A DNA stretch of 64,000 nucleotides from Candidatus Aminicenantota bacterium (lineage in GTDB: Bacteria; Acidobacteriota; Aminicenantia; Aminicenantales; UBA4085). The translations under genes and the position numbers were made by a program. This document shows, piece by piece, positions 40,745 to 50,586 of the stretch. Location of the stretch: positions 26,152-90,151 of the forward strand of contig JADGNV010000122.1 in assembly GCA_017883285.1 (NCBI GenBank). Reading direction: 5' to 3'. The notes below the pieces were generated by a model, which searched no databases, was not told the DNA's origin, and was given only the letters and a program-made list of their open reading frames with translations. The number at the start of each line of letters is the position of its first letter. Positions within the stretch are counted from its first letter, which is position 1.

Positions 40745-42231
40745 GCGGTCCCCTCCATGACGGATTTCCGTTTGCGAATATGCGACGGCAGGATCTTCAG
40801 CTGCTTGCGATACTTGGCCACGGTCCGCCGGGCGATCTTGAAGTTCTCCCGGGCAAGGATCTCCTCGATCTCGATGTCGCTCAGCGGGTTCGCCTTGTCC
40901 TCGGACTCGACGAGCTTCTTCAGGCGCTCCTTGATCCGAAGCGAGGAGACGTCCTCGCCGAAGTCGCCGTGGAGGGCCTTGTGGAAGAAGTATTTCAGAG
41001 AATAGACGCCGCGGGGCGTGAGCATGTACTTGTTGGCCACGACCCGACCCACGGTCGATTCGTGGACACCGACGGCCTGGGCGATTTCCATGAGGGTCAG
41101 GGGCTTGATGAAGTCGATCCCCTTCTCGAGGTACTCGCCCTGCTTGTCGACGATGTACTTCGCGACCTTGTAGATCGTCTGGTCGCGCTGGTCGAGGCTC
41201 CGCAGGAACCAGAGGGCCTTCTTCAACTTGTCCTTGAGGTAGCGGTAGGCCTCGGGGTTTTCCTTGAAGGCCTTGGCCAGGAGCGTCTTGTAATAGGCGT
41301 TGATCCGCAGCCGGGGCAGGCCCTCGTCGTTGAGCGAGATCTTGAGGTCGGAGCCTTCCTTCGTGACGATGATGTCGGGCACGACGTAGGTCGTCCGGTC
41401 CTCGCCGTACTTCCGGCCGGGCGCGGGATCGAGCCGCTTGATGATCTCGATGTGGATCCGGATCGAGGCCGGCGCCACGTTGAGCGCCCGGGCCAGCTGG
41501 GCATAATCCGATTTCTCCAGGAGTGGGAGGTGTTCCTGGATGATCGCCCGGGCGATCTCGTCCTTGACCTGAAGCTGGTCCATCTGGACGAGCAGGCATT
41601 CCTTGAGATCGAGGCTCCCGCAGCCGACCGGGTCGAAAATCCTGATTTTGGCCCGGACCGCCTCCACCGCCTCGAGCGGCGCCCCGCAAACCTCCGCGAT
41701 CTCCTCGGGCGGCGAGGCCAGGTATCCGTCCTTGTTGATGTTCCCGATGATCCGCTCGGCGATGTCCCGCTCGAAGGGCTCAAAGAAGGTCAGGTTGGCC
41801 TGCCAGGACAGGTGGTCCCCCAGGGACGCGGCCTGGGCCAGGGTGTTTTCGAGAGAGGGAACCTCGCGCCGCTCCTGGGGGAACGCCCGGAAGCCGTCGT
41901 CAATGTATTCCTGGAAATAGGATTCGAAGTCCCGGTCCTCGGGGTTCTCGCCCCCGTCCTCCATGTCGGACGGGCCCGCTTCCGCGGGCTCGGCCTTGGC
42001 CGCTTCGGCCGCGGGTTCGACCGCGCCCGCCTCGGGCTCGATTTCGGATTCGGGCTTCTTTTCGGCCGTCTCCTCCTCGACTTCGAGGAGGGGGTTCCCG
42101 GACAGCTCCTCGTCGATGACCTCGATGAGCTCCAGGCTCGTCAGGGGAAGGAGCTTAATGGCCTGCTGCAGGGCGGGGGCGAGGATGAGCCTCTGGACCT
42201 GCCGCTGGTCGAGGCGCTGTTTCATGATCAT
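40741..42231 (-). CDS. rpoN: RNA polymerase sigma-54 factor
   Basis: 496 residues from ATG42231 (ATG42225 also possible). Region I is Gln/Leu-rich ('LAPALQQAIKLLPLTSLELIEVI'), region II is acidic (about 45-90), then the core-binding domain, helix-turn-helix and the RpoN box 'ARRTVAKYR' near the C-terminus. The longer GTG frame overlaps lptB and is not favoured. It needs enhancer-binding ATPases to open promoters; none is encoded here. Sits between lptB and hpf, the classical order. Confidence 0.95.
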   Translation of the reverse strand: MIMKQRLDQRQVQRLILAPALQQAIKLLPLTSLELIEVIDEELSGNPLLEVEEETAEKKPESEIEPEAGAVEPAAEAAKAEPAEAGPSDMEDGGENPEDRDFESYFQEYIDDGFRAFPQERREVPSLENTLAQAASLGDHLSWQANLTFFEPFERDIAERIIGNINKDGYLASPPEEIAEVCGAPLEAVEAVRAKIRIFDPVGCGSLDLKECLLVQMDQLQVKDEIARAIIQEHLPLLEKSDYAQLARALNVAPASIRIHIEIIKRLDPAPGRKYGEDRTTYVVPDIIVTKEGSDLKISLNDEGLPRLRINAYYKTLLAKAFKENPEAYRYLKDKLKKALWFLRSLDQRDQTIYKVAKYIVDKQGEYLEKGIDFIKPLTLMEIAQAVGVHESTVGRVVANKYMLTPRGVYSLKYFFHKALHGDFGEDVSSLRIKERLKKLVESEDKANPLSDIEIEEILARENFKIARRTVAKYRKQLKILPSHIRKRKSVMEGTA

Positions 42232-42265
42232 GGGAATGGTCGGAGTCCTCTTCTCCCGGACGGCT

Positions 42266-42991
42266 TCACAGGCGGAAATCCGCACCGAGATAGCTCCGCC
42301 GCACGTCTTCGGAGGCGACGAGGTCCCGGGGCGCGCCCTGGTCGAGGATCTTGCCCTTGTCGATGATATACGCCCGGTCGACGATGCGCAGGGTCTCGCG
42401 GACGCTGTGGTCGGTGATGAGGACGCCGAGGCCGCGGGCTTTCAGGCCGCGGATGATCTTCTGCAGGTCCTGGACGGCGAGCGGGTCGATGCCGGTGAAC
42501 GGCTCGTCGAGGAGGATGAACTCCGGGCCGGAGATCATGGCCCGGGCAATCTCGAGCCGCCGCCGCTCCCCTCCCGAGAGGGTGTAAGCCTTGGCCCGGG
42601 CGAGCCGGGCCAGGCCGAACTCGTCGAGCGTATCGGCGACCGCCGCCGGCCCGCCTCCCGCGCCGGCAGGGAGGGTCTCCAGGATGGCCATGAGGTTGTC
42701 CTCGACGCTCAGCTTCCGGAAGGCCGACGGGTCCTGCGGAAGGAGGCAGATACCCTTCTGGGCCCGGAGGTACATGGGGTAATCGGTAATGTCCTCGTCG
42801 TCGAGGAAGATGCGGCCCGAGTCCCGGGCGATGAGCCCCAGGATCAGAGAGAACGTGGTCGTCTTGCCGGCGCCGTTCGGCCCCAGCAACCCCACAATCT
42901 CGCCCCTCCGGATCTCAACGGAGACATCATCCACGACCTTCTTCCGGTGGTAGCTTTTGGCGAGGTGGACGGCCTTCAGGCACGATCTCAT
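42266..42991 (-). CDS. lptB: LPS export ABC transporter ATPase LptB
   Basis: 241 residues. Walker A 'GPNGAGKTT', Q-loop, signature 'LSGGERRRLEIARAM', Walker B 'FILLDEPFTGID' and 'GVLITDHSVRETLRI' typical of LptB. It powers lipopolysaccharide extraction with LptF/G (not in the window). 3 nt after the LptC/A gene. Confidence 0.95.
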   Translation of the reverse strand: MRSCLKAVHLAKSYHRKKVVDDVSVEIRRGEIVGLLGPNGAGKTTTFSLILGLIARDSGRIFLDDEDITDYPMYLRAQKGICLLPQDPSAFRKLSVEDNLMAILETLPAGAGGGPAAVADTLDEFGLARLARAKAYTLSGGERRRLEIARAMISGPEFILLDEPFTGIDPLAVQDLQKIIRGLKARGLGVLITDHSVRETLRIVDRAYIIDKGKILDQGAPRDLVASEDVRRSYLGADFRL

Positions 42992-42994
42992 GGC

Positions 42995-44965
42995 TCACTT
43001 GATGACGGAAGTCACGGGCCGATTTTGATCCCGGCTTTCCACGAGGATACTACCATCGGCCAGACGGAATGTCAATTTGTCCCCCTGGATGGTCCCCTTG
43101 TCCTTGTCCTTCAGGACGGGCCGTCCGGTGAGGGCGATCGTGTCTTTTCCGACGTCGTAGTCGGCAATTTCGCCCGTCGCCTCCCGGGGCGGGAAGACGA
43201 TCGCGACTTTACCCGACGCTCGCATCGACCGGGGCTCCCCGCCGGCCTCGCCGGAGTCCACGGTGATCGACCGGCAGGTCAGGTCGGCCGCCCCGGTCTT
43301 CAAGGAAACCCCGTTCTCGTAGAGGATCTGGTTGGCCTTGGCGTCGTAGCTCATCTTGTCCGCTCCGATCTCGACCCGCCGCTCCGCTCTGCCGTCCTTG
43401 GGCTGATGGGGAAACGACGACCGCACCCGGCCCTGGCAGGCGACGTCGCCCGACTCCTCGCCGACCCCGATCTCCTGGGCGGACAAGACCCGCTTGCCCT
43501 GCCAGGCCCGGGCCGATCCCGTCTCGTTCCATAACAAGAAACGCTTGTGCTCGCTCGAATATCTCACGGTCTGGGCGTCGATGAAAACCGGCTCGCCCGG
43601 GGCGAAAAACCCCCGGCGGGCGCCGGCTTGGGGAGCGGGATGGTAGATCATCCGCACGCCGCCCTTGACCTCGAAGTCGTCCATCTTGATCAGGACCGTG
43701 ACCTCGTCGCCCGAAAGCTCGCCCGTCCCCGCCTTGATCCGCGCTCTTTCCGGGCCTTCGCCCGTGACCTTGAGGATGTTGGTCTCGGCCTGGAGGAACA
43801 TCGACGGCCCCTCGATCAGCCGGACGACCGTCCGGCCCTTGTCGAGGCTGGCCACACGGGCGTATCCCGACGCGGCCATGTCGCGGAACGTCCCGTTCTT
43901 GTTGAAGTTGACCTCGACCGACTCCCCGCCGACCTCGGTCGAGGTCCCGGATTCGTAGAAGAATTTGAAGGCGCAGCGGCCCCGGCCCTCGACCGTCCGG
44001 ATGACGGGATCGTCCTGGTAGGCCCGGAACCGGATCTCGTCGGCCTCGATCTCCTGGCGAATGCTCATGTCGAACAGGAAGTCGCGTCTGATCGTCATAT
44101 CCTCGGGCAGGGCCGCGGCTCCGGACTTGCCGACCGCGGGCTTCGCCCGGGGGCCGACCTCCCCATCCACGGAGATCTTAACACCGCCGTCGAACCAGAG
44201 AAGGGCGATGTCGTCGACCTTCTCGAACTGGTCAAAGCCCATCCGGCCGGCGGCCCCGCGGCTCCGGCCGTGGCCGAAATCGACCCCCCCTTCGACGATC
44301 CCCTGCCGCCGCGGAGGGCTGTATTTGAGCCGGGCCCGGGTCCCGCCGAGGACGAGGGGCACGGTCGACTCGCGGGGGAGGACGTTGAGCCGCAGATCGC
44401 CCTCGAGGACGAGGTCCTCGTCGCGCAGAGAATACGATCCGCTCCGCGAGGATCCGGAGAAGCGGGGAGCGGTGATCGTGATTCCGTTCGAGGTCCGGAC
44501 GACGTCGTCCTTTTTTTCGTAGACGAAGTCCGACGCTTCGACCGTGATCTCCCCGTTCCGGATGCGGACGTGGCCTTTGAGGACGAAGCGCGACCAGTCC
44601 TTGGCATAGGTGACCGAATCGCCGAAGAACCGGATCTCGCGGCCGCCCCGCTTCCCGTGGTCGACGATGGCCACGTGGCCTTCCAGGCGGCCGGTCTTGT
44701 CGTCGACCTCGACGTTCCGGTCGGCCCGGGCCTCCATCCGGCCCACGGCGAAGTTGAACCGGACGATGCTGACGTTCTCCCTGACGTTCGCCGTCTCCGG
44801 CGCGCCGGTCTTCTGTTCGGGCACGAGGCGGTCGGACGGCCGGATGTGGCGGGCGAGGTAGACGACGATGATCAGGACGAGGCCGGCGAACAGGACGGCG
44901 ACGAGCGGCCGGAGCGCGTTGGCCGCGCGGAATTTGGCGCCGCCCCGCCGGTCGGCCAGGCTCAT
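42995..44965 (-). CDS. LptC-LptA fusion-like LPS transport protein
   Basis: 656 residues. A single membrane helix at about 19-42 is followed by an LptC-like periplasmic region ('DRNVEVDDKTGRLEGHVAIVDHG'). Then come many OstA/LptA-type jelly-roll strands, including 'SDFVYEKKDDVVRTSNGITITAPRFSG', 'ADKMSYDAKANQILYENGVSLKTG' and 'GDKLTFRLADGSILVES'. LptC alone is about 190 and LptA about 180 residues, so this is a membrane-anchored long bridge. ATGA overlap with recJ fixes ATG44965; lptB follows directly. Confidence 0.8.
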   Translation of the reverse strand: MSLADRRGGAKFRAANALRPLVAVLFAGLVLIIVVYLARHIRPSDRLVPEQKTGAPETANVRENVSIVRFNFAVGRMEARADRNVEVDDKTGRLEGHVAIVDHGKRGGREIRFFGDSVTYAKDWSRFVLKGHVRIRNGEITVEASDFVYEKKDDVVRTSNGITITAPRFSGSSRSGSYSLRDEDLVLEGDLRLNVLPRESTVPLVLGGTRARLKYSPPRRQGIVEGGVDFGHGRSRGAAGRMGFDQFEKVDDIALLWFDGGVKISVDGEVGPRAKPAVGKSGAAALPEDMTIRRDFLFDMSIRQEIEADEIRFRAYQDDPVIRTVEGRGRCAFKFFYESGTSTEVGGESVEVNFNKNGTFRDMAASGYARVASLDKGRTVVRLIEGPSMFLQAETNILKVTGEGPERARIKAGTGELSGDEVTVLIKMDDFEVKGGVRMIYHPAPQAGARRGFFAPGEPVFIDAQTVRYSSEHKRFLLWNETGSARAWQGKRVLSAQEIGVGEESGDVACQGRVRSSFPHQPKDGRAERRVEIGADKMSYDAKANQILYENGVSLKTGAADLTCRSITVDSGEAGGEPRSMRASGKVAIVFPPREATGEIADYDVGKDTIALTGRPVLKDKDKGTIQGDKLTFRLADGSILVESRDQNRPVTSVIK

Positions 44966-46653
44966 CGCCGCACGCCCTCCAGGGAGAGATACATCCGCTC
45001 CTCGCCGAGGTAGGTCGAGGTCTGGAGCGAGTAGGCCGCATCGAGCCGGTCCCCTTTCCGGATCTCCCGCGCCCAGGCGGCCTGGCCCCAGCCGATCGCC
45101 TCGAACGTCCGGCCGTCCCGGCGGAGGAGCATCTTCGTGTGCTTGCCTTGAAGGCTCTGCGGCGGCGCGATCACCTCGGCGCCCCGCGTCAGGAAGATCG
45201 GCCGGGGGTTCCCGACGCCGAACGGATCGAGCTGGGCGTGGCATTCGAGGAAGGCAGTGGTGATTTCGGAGAAGACGAGGTCGGCGTCGATCTTGATCTT
45301 CCGCTTGAGCTGCTCGTCCGGGATCCGGCTGGCGGCCGCCGCGTTCAGCGCCCGCTTGAGGTCCGGAAGGTCCTCGCAGCGGAGCGTGCAGCCGACGGCG
45401 TAGGGATGCCCGCCGTAGGACAGGAAGAATTGCCGGCATTCGTCCAGGCATTCGATGAGCGACACGTCGGAGATGCTCCGCCCCGAGCCGAAGGCCTTGC
45501 CGTCGGCGGTGGCGAAGAGGAGGACCGGCCGGCAGAACGCGTCCTTGAGACGCGAGGCCACGATCCCGATGATGCCCCGGTGCCAATCGTCGCTGCCGAG
45601 GATGAGGAGCTTGTACTTCTCGGCCAAGGCGCCGGCCTTGACCCGCTCGGCCGCCTGCTCGAAGATCCGCGCCTCCATCGCCTGCCGCGCGGCATTGAGC
45701 TCGTCGAGGCGCTTGGCCAAGGCCCTCGTCTCGTCGGGCGCGGTGGCGAAAAAGAGGCGGACGGCGAGCTCGGTATGGCCCATCCGGCCGGCGGCGTTGA
45801 TCCGGGGGCCGATCCGGAACCCGACGTCGCCTTCCGTGATCCGCTTCCCCTGGAGGCCGCAGACCTCGATGAGGCTTTTCAGGCCGGGGTTCGCCACGTC
45901 GTCGAGCTCCCGCAGCCCGAACTTGACGAAGATCCGGTTTTCACCCTTGAGCTCGGCAATGTCGGCGATGGTGCCGATGGACACGAGCTTGAGATAGTGC
46001 CGGAGAAGGGAGGCCCGGCCGTTCCGGGCGAGCAGGGCCTGGACGAGCTTGAGAACGACCCCCACACCGGCCAGGTTCCGCTCAGGGTAATTGGCCCCGG
46101 GGGCCACCGGGTCGAGGACGGCCAGGGCGTCGGGAAGCTCGGGCCCGGGCAGGTGATGATCGGTGATGATGACGTCGATCCCGAGGTCCTTGGCCCGGCG
46201 GACGAACCCGACCGCCTTGATGCCGCAGTCGACGCTGATGACGAGTTTGGCGCCCCGCTCCGCGACGACGCCGATGTGCTCGTCCTTGATGCCGTACCCC
46301 TCTTTGAGGCGCTCGGGGATGAAATAGTCGACCTGGCCCCCCATCGAGGAGAGCGCCCGGTGGAGCATCACCATCGACAGGATGCCGTCCACATCGTAGT
46401 CGCCGAAGATCAGGATCTTCTCCCCGCGCTCCACCGCCCGGACGATCCGGTCCACGGCCGCGGCCATGCCGGTCATGAGGAACGGGTCGTGGAGGTCGGC
46501 GAGCGACCCGCGCAGGAACCGCTCGGCGCCCGCCGGATCGAGGATGTTCCGATTGGCGAGCACCTGGGCGATGGGCAGGGGGAGGCCCAGCGCGGCGGCC
46601 AGGCCGGCGGCCTCGGGCCGCGGCTCGAGCAGGTGCCAAGCGTATTCTTCCAT
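44962..46653 (-). CDS. recJ: Single-stranded-DNA-specific exonuclease RecJ
   Basis: 563 residues. DHH phosphoesterase motifs: 'IFGDYDVDGILSMVML' (I), 'VISVDCGIKAV' (II), 'VIITDHHLPG' (III), and DHHA1-side 'RIGPRINAAGRMGH' and 'SYGGHPYAVGCTL'. A C-terminal OB-like domain is present. ATG46653 is supported by conservation ('EYAWHLLEPRP') and an extended -10 box ten bases upstream; the much longer upstream frame is antisense to ftsY and rejected. First gene of the minus-strand operon. Confidence 0.94.
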   Translation of the reverse strand: MEEYAWHLLEPRPEAAGLAAALGLPLPIAQVLANRNILDPAGAERFLRGSLADLHDPFLMTGMAAAVDRIVRAVERGEKILIFGDYDVDGILSMVMLHRALSSMGGQVDYFIPERLKEGYGIKDEHIGVVAERGAKLVISVDCGIKAVGFVRRAKDLGIDVIITDHHLPGPELPDALAVLDPVAPGANYPERNLAGVGVVLKLVQALLARNGRASLLRHYLKLVSIGTIADIAELKGENRIFVKFGLRELDDVANPGLKSLIEVCGLQGKRITEGDVGFRIGPRINAAGRMGHTELAVRLFFATAPDETRALAKRLDELNAARQAMEARIFEQAAERVKAGALAEKYKLLILGSDDWHRGIIGIVASRLKDAFCRPVLLFATADGKAFGSGRSISDVSLIECLDECRQFFLSYGGHPYAVGCTLRCEDLPDLKRALNAAAASRIPDEQLKRKIKIDADLVFSEITTAFLECHAQLDPFGVGNPRPIFLTRGAEVIAPPQSLQGKHTKMLLRRDGRTFEAIGWGQAAWAREIRKGDRLDAAYSLQTSTYLGEERMYLSLEGVRR

Positions 46654-46663
46654 GACGGTCCCA

Positions 46664-46672
46664 AATTTATCA
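46664..46672 (-). promoter_or_regulatory. Extended -10 promoter, near-leaderless recJ
   Basis: On the minus strand, TG-A-TAAATT ends 10 nt before ATG46653. It is opposed by the ftsY promoter in a 106-bp divergent gap. Confidence 0.5.
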
Positions 46673-46724
46673 CATTCGCCCTGAAAAAAATACGGACTCT
46701 CCGCCGCGGGGGTGTCCCTGTTCG

Positions 46725-46753
46725 TTGACAGGCGGGGAAGGGGAAAATATAAT
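46725..46753 (+). promoter_or_regulatory. Perfect-consensus promoter, leaderless ftsY
   Basis: TTGACA (46725-46730), 17 bp, TATAAT (46748-46753), then only six bases before ATG46760. The expected start point falls on the ATG itself. Confidence 0.85.
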
Positions 46754-46759
46754 CGATTC

Positions 46760-47656
46760 ATGGTGATAGCATCCTTGCGCGAAAAACTGAGTCGGACGCG
46801 GCAGGTGTTCCGGCAGAGATTCGAGGATATTCTGAAGAGCGGCCGAAGCCGCGAGGAGATCCTCGAAGAGCTGACCGAGACCCTGATCCTCGCCGACGTC
46901 GGGGTCCCGACGGCCGAAAAGATCATGGAAGCCGTCGGCCGAATCGTCCGGAAAAGCGACGGCTTCGACGCGGTCCGCGAGGCGCTGAAAGGCGAGATCC
47001 TGGCCATCCTCGGCCGCCACCCCGGCCGCCTGAACCTCGACCCGAAGACCGGGGTGCTGATGATGGTCGGCGTGAACGGCGGCGGCAAGACGACCTCGCT
47101 GGCCAAGCTCGCCCGCCGGCTCCAGGGCGAAGGCCGGAACTGCCTCCTCGTGGCGGGCGACACGTTCCGGGCCGCCGCCCAGGAGCAACTCGCGGTCTGG
47201 GGCCGGAAGCTCGGGATGCCGGTGATCAAGGGCCCGTACGGGGCCGATCCCGCGGCCGTGGCCTTCGATGCGGCCCGTTCCCTCAAGACGCAGGGCTTCG
47301 ACACCATGCTCGTCGACACCGCCGGCCGCATCCACACGAACTCCAACCTGATGAACGAGCTCGAGAAGGTGAAGCGGGTCATCGCCCGGGAGATCCCCGG
47401 CGCGCCGCAGGAAATTCTCCTCGTCCTCGACGCGAGCATCGGCCAGAACTCGCTCCCCCAGGCCCGGGAGTTCCTGAAATTCGCCGGCCTGACCGGCGTC
47501 TTCCTGAGCAAGCTCGACGGGACGGCCAAGGGCGGTTCCGTCGTCACCATCGCCGACGAACTCGGCCTGCCCATCAAGTTCGTCGGCACGGGCGAGGGCG
47601 AGGACGACCTCCTCGAGTTCTCCGCCTCCTCGTTCGTGGACGCGCTGTTCGCATGA
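46760..47656 (+). CDS. ftsY: Signal recognition particle receptor FtsY
   Basis: 298 residues: the NG GTPase core without the acidic A domain of E. coli. G1 'GVNGGGKTTSLAKLA', G2/insertion 'VAGDTFRAAAQEQL', G3 'DTAGRIHTNSNLM', G4 'SKLDGTAKGG'. The N-terminal helix 'MVIASLREKLSRTRQVF' probably gives membrane contact. Docks SRP-ribosome complexes on the translocon. The stop overlaps the ribD start. Confidence 0.95.
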   Translation: MVIASLREKLSRTRQVFRQRFEDILKSGRSREEILEELTETLILADVGVPTAEKIMEAVGRIVRKSDGFDAVREALKGEILAILGRHPGRLNLDPKTGVLMMVGVNGGGKTTSLAKLARRLQGEGRNCLLVAGDTFRAAAQEQLAVWGRKLGMPVIKGPYGADPAAVAFDAARSLKTQGFDTMLVDTAGRIHTNSNLMNELEKVKRVIAREIPGAPQEILLVLDASIGQNSLPQAREFLKFAGLTGVFLSKLDGTAKGGSVVTIADELGLPIKFVGTGEGEDDLLEFSASSFVDALFA

Positions 47657-48753
47657 TCGACCGGACCGACGCCGCCTACATGGAAATGGCCTATGGCCTC
47701 GCCGAAAAGGCCGTCGGCCGGGCCAGCCCGAACCCGTGCGTCGGGGCGGTGATCGTCCGCGGCGGGAGGATTGTCGGCCACGGCCACCACGAGGCGGCGG
47801 GGGAGCCGCACGCCGAGATCGTCGCCCTGCGGCGCGCCGGCGCCCGGGCGAAGGGGGCCACGCTCTACGTGACGCTCGAGCCCTGCGTCCACTGGGGCCG
47901 GACCCCGCCCTGCGCGGACGCCGTTCTTACGGCCGGCTTCCGGCGGATCGTGATCTCGGCCCTCGACCCCAATCCCCTCGTCTTCGGGAAGGGCGTCCGC
48001 CGCCTCCGCCGCGCCGGCCTGGACGTCTCGGTCGGCCTCCTCGCCGAACGCAACCGCCGCCTGAACGAGGCCCCATCCAAATATGTCACCCGCGGGATTC
48101 CCTTCGTCACGCTGAAGGCGGCTTTGAGCCTCGACGGGAGGATGGCCACCCGGTCGCGGGACGCGCGCTGGATCTCCTCGGCCGCGGCCCGGGACTATAT
48201 CCATCTCCTCCGGGCCGAGCACGACGCCCTGCTCGTGGGCATCGGCACGGTCCTGGCGGACGATCCCCGGCTCACCGTCCGCCATGCGCTCTGGCCGCGC
48301 AAGGCGCTGACCCGCGTCGTCCTCGACGCGAACCTCCGCCTTCCGCTCCGGGCGCGTCTTCTCTCGACCCTCGACCGGGGGCCGGTGCTGGTGTTCGCCC
48401 GCGCGGGCGCCCGGGGCGGCAAACGGGACGCCCTGCTACGGAAAGGCGTGGAGATCATCACCATCCCGGGGCATGGTCCGGATCTCGATCTGGCCCGGGT
48501 CCTCGCCCGCCTGGGGGAGCGCGGAATCGCGAGCGTCCTGGTCGAGGGCGGCGGGCGGGTCGCCACGTCGCTCCTCGAAGCGCGTCTCGCGGACAAGGCG
48601 TTTTTCACCCTCTCGCCGCTCCTCATCGGCGGCCGGGAGGCCGTCTCGGTGTTCGGAGGCGAGGGCGCGGCCAAGGTCAAGGACGCCTTCGCCCTGAGGT
48701 CGGTTTCCGCGTTCCGGATCGGGCCGGACACCGTCCTGGAAGGATATTTCTGA
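47653..48753 (+). CDS. ribD: Bifunctional riboflavin deaminase/reductase RibD
   Basis: 366 residues. The deaminase domain (1-150) has zinc ligands in 'GEPHAEIVAL' and 'TLEPCVHWGRTPPCADA'. The reductase domain (about 150-366) has 'LKAALSLDGRMATR', 'DALLVGIGTVLADDPRLT' and 'SVLVEGGGRVATSLLEA'. Catalyses the second and third steps of riboflavin synthesis. Coupled at both ends (ATGA with ftsY; shared A with ribE). No FMN riboswitch, since there is no room. Confidence 0.95.
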   Translation: MIDRTDAAYMEMAYGLAEKAVGRASPNPCVGAVIVRGGRIVGHGHHEAAGEPHAEIVALRRAGARAKGATLYVTLEPCVHWGRTPPCADAVLTAGFRRIVISALDPNPLVFGKGVRRLRRAGLDVSVGLLAERNRRLNEAPSKYVTRGIPFVTLKAALSLDGRMATRSRDARWISSAAARDYIHLLRAEHDALLVGIGTVLADDPRLTVRHALWPRKALTRVVLDANLRLPLRARLLSTLDRGPVLVFARAGARGGKRDALLRKGVEIITIPGHGPDLDLARVLARLGERGIASVLVEGGGRVATSLLEARLADKAFFTLSPLLIGGREAVSVFGGEGAAKVKDAFALRSVSAFRIGPDTVLEGYF

Positions 48754-49349
48754 TGTTCACAGGCATCATCACCCACAAGGGGCTGTTCCGGGGATACCGC
48801 AAGGGGCGGGCCGAGCTGGCGCTCGAAGCGCCCGGCCTCGTCGGGCGCGTGGCGATCGGAGACAGCGTCGCCGTCGACGGCGTCTGCCTGACCGTCATCC
48901 GCCGGGACGCCCGCCTGGTCTTCTTCAATCTCTCCCGGGAGACCCTCGACTGTTCGACCCTGGGCACGCTCCGGGCGGGCAGCGCCGTGAACCTGGAGCT
49001 TCCCCTGACCCTGGCCGCGCCCCTCGGCGGGCATCTCGTCTCGGGGCACGTCGACTTCAGGGCGAAGCTCCTCAAGTCGACGCCCCGGAAGCCGGGCCGG
49101 CGCCTGGAATTCTCCCTCGCCCGCGAATTCCGGCCCTATTTCATCTCGAAAGGCTCGGCGGCCGTGAACGGCGTCAGCCTGACCGTGGCCGCCCTCGGCC
49201 CATCGTCCTTCGAAGTGGAGGTCATCCCGGTCACCCTCGAGAAGACGAACCTCGGCCGGCTCAAGCCCGGGGGCGCGGCGAACGTCGAGTGTGACATGGT
49301 CGGGAAATACGTGTATAATTGGATAACTTCAAGAAACAACGAGGATTAG
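48753..49349 (+). CDS. ribE: Riboflavin synthase alpha subunit
   Basis: 198 residues with two lumazine-binding repeats: '[12 protein letters not shown]' and '[14 protein letters not shown]', repeated as 'HVDFRAKLL' and '[13 protein letters not shown]'. Forms the trimer that dismutates two lumazines. ATG48753 shares its A with the ribD stop. Lumazine synthase (ribH) is not in the window. Confidence 0.94.
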   Translation: MFTGIITHKGLFRGYRKGRAELALEAPGLVGRVAIGDSVAVDGVCLTVIRRDARLVFFNLSRETLDCSTLGTLRAGSAVNLELPLTLAAPLGGHLVSGHVDFRAKLLKSTPRKPGRRLEFSLAREFRPYFISKGSAAVNGVSLTVAALGPSSFEVEVIPVTLEKTNLGRLKPGGAANVECDMVGKYVYNWITSRNNED

Positions 49350-49363
49350 AAGGATAAGCCTGC

Positions 49364-50581
49364 ATGGAAACGAAGCGCGCGACAGCCCCGGCGGAAGACG
49401 CGATCCGGGCCGTCCGGAACGGACAGTTGATCATCATCGTCGACGACGAGGACCGCGAAAACGAGGGCGACTTCATGGTCGCCGCCGAGAAGACGACCCC
49501 CGAGATCATCAATTTCATGGCCAAATACGGGCGGGGGCTCATCTGCCTGCCGCTCACCGGGAAGCGCCTCGAAGAGCTCCAGCTCCCGCTCATGGTCTCC
49601 GACAACACGGCCCGGTTCCAGACCGCGTTCACGGTCTCGATCGATGCCAAGGACGGGATCTCGACCGGCATTTCCGCTTATGACCGGGCCCGGACGGTCC
49701 TCGCCGCCATCGACCCCAAGACAAGTCCCGCGGACCTCGCCCGGCCGGGCCACATCTTTCCCCTGCAGGCCAAGGAGGGCGGCGTGCTCGCCCGGGTGGG
49801 CCAGACCGAGGCGGCCGTGGACCTGGCGCGCCTCGCGGGCCTCGAGGCCGCGGGCGTGATCTGCGAGATCATGAACGAGGATGGGACCATGGCCCGCATG
49901 CCCGAGCTCGAGAAGATCGGCCGGGAGCACGGCATTCCGATCCTGACCATCGAAGAGCTGATCAAATACCGGATGCACAACGAGTGCTTCGTCCGAAAGA
50001 TCGAGGAGGCCGACCTCCCGACGCGCTTCGGCCATTTCCGGATCGCGATCTTCGAGGACGTCATCCACCACGAGGACCACGTCGCCCTGATCAAGGGGGA
50101 GATCCGCGGGGACGAGCCGACCCTCGTCCGGGCCCACTCCCAATGCCTGACCGGCGACACATTCGGGTCGTGCCGCTGCGACTGCGGCGAACAGCTCCAC
50201 CGGGCGCTCGAGATGGTCGAGCAGGCGGGGACGGGGGTGGTCCTTTACATCCAAAACCACGAGGGACGGGGCATCGGCCTGACGAACAAGATCCGGGCCT
50301 ACGCCATCCAGGAGCAGGGCGTCGACACGGTCGAGGCCAACCTCCGGCTCGGCTTCAAGCCCGACCAGCGGGATTACGGGATCGGGGCGCAGATCCTCGT
50401 CTCGCTCGGGATCAAGAAGATCCGGCTCCTGACCAACAATCCCCGGAAGTTCATCGGCCTCACGGGCTACGGCCTCGAGATCGTCGAACGGGTGGCGATC
50501 GAAGTCCCGCCCAACACGGCCAACTTCCAATACCTGAAGACGAAGAAAGAGAAGATGGGGCATATCCTCGAGATGGTTTGA
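49364..50581 (+). CDS. ribBA: DHBP synthase/GTP cyclohydrolase II RibBA
   Basis: 405 residues. RibB half: '[19 protein letters not shown]' acidic loop and '[28 protein letters not shown]'. RibA half: zinc site '[11 protein letters not shown]', '[13 protein letters not shown]' and '[13 protein letters not shown]'. Supplies both precursors of riboflavin. It may also be transcribed from GTGACA-17-TATAAT inside the end of ribE (about 49290-49318). Confidence 0.95.
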   Translation: METKRATAPAEDAIRAVRNGQLIIIVDDEDRENEGDFMVAAEKTTPEIINFMAKYGRGLICLPLTGKRLEELQLPLMVSDNTARFQTAFTVSIDAKDGISTGISAYDRARTVLAAIDPKTSPADLARPGHIFPLQAKEGGVLARVGQTEAAVDLARLAGLEAAGVICEIMNEDGTMARMPELEKIGREHGIPILTIEELIKYRMHNECFVRKIEEADLPTRFGHFRIAIFEDVIHHEDHVALIKGEIRGDEPTLVRAHSQCLTGDTFGSCRCDCGEQLHRALEMVEQAGTGVVLYIQNHEGRGIGLTNKIRAYAIQEQGVDTVEANLRLGFKPDQRDYGIGAQILVSLGIKKIRLLTNNPRKFIGLTGYGLEIVERVAIEVPPNTANFQYLKTKKEKMGHILEMV

Positions 50582-50586
50582 CGCAC

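Noticed and set aside
47640-47660. FMN riboswitch before ribD
   Set aside because: ftsY and ribD overlap, so there is no leader to hold one.
46654-48285. Upstream extension of recJ to 1107 codons
   Set aside because: The extension is antisense to ftsY and ribD, while the RecJ family starts at ATG46653.
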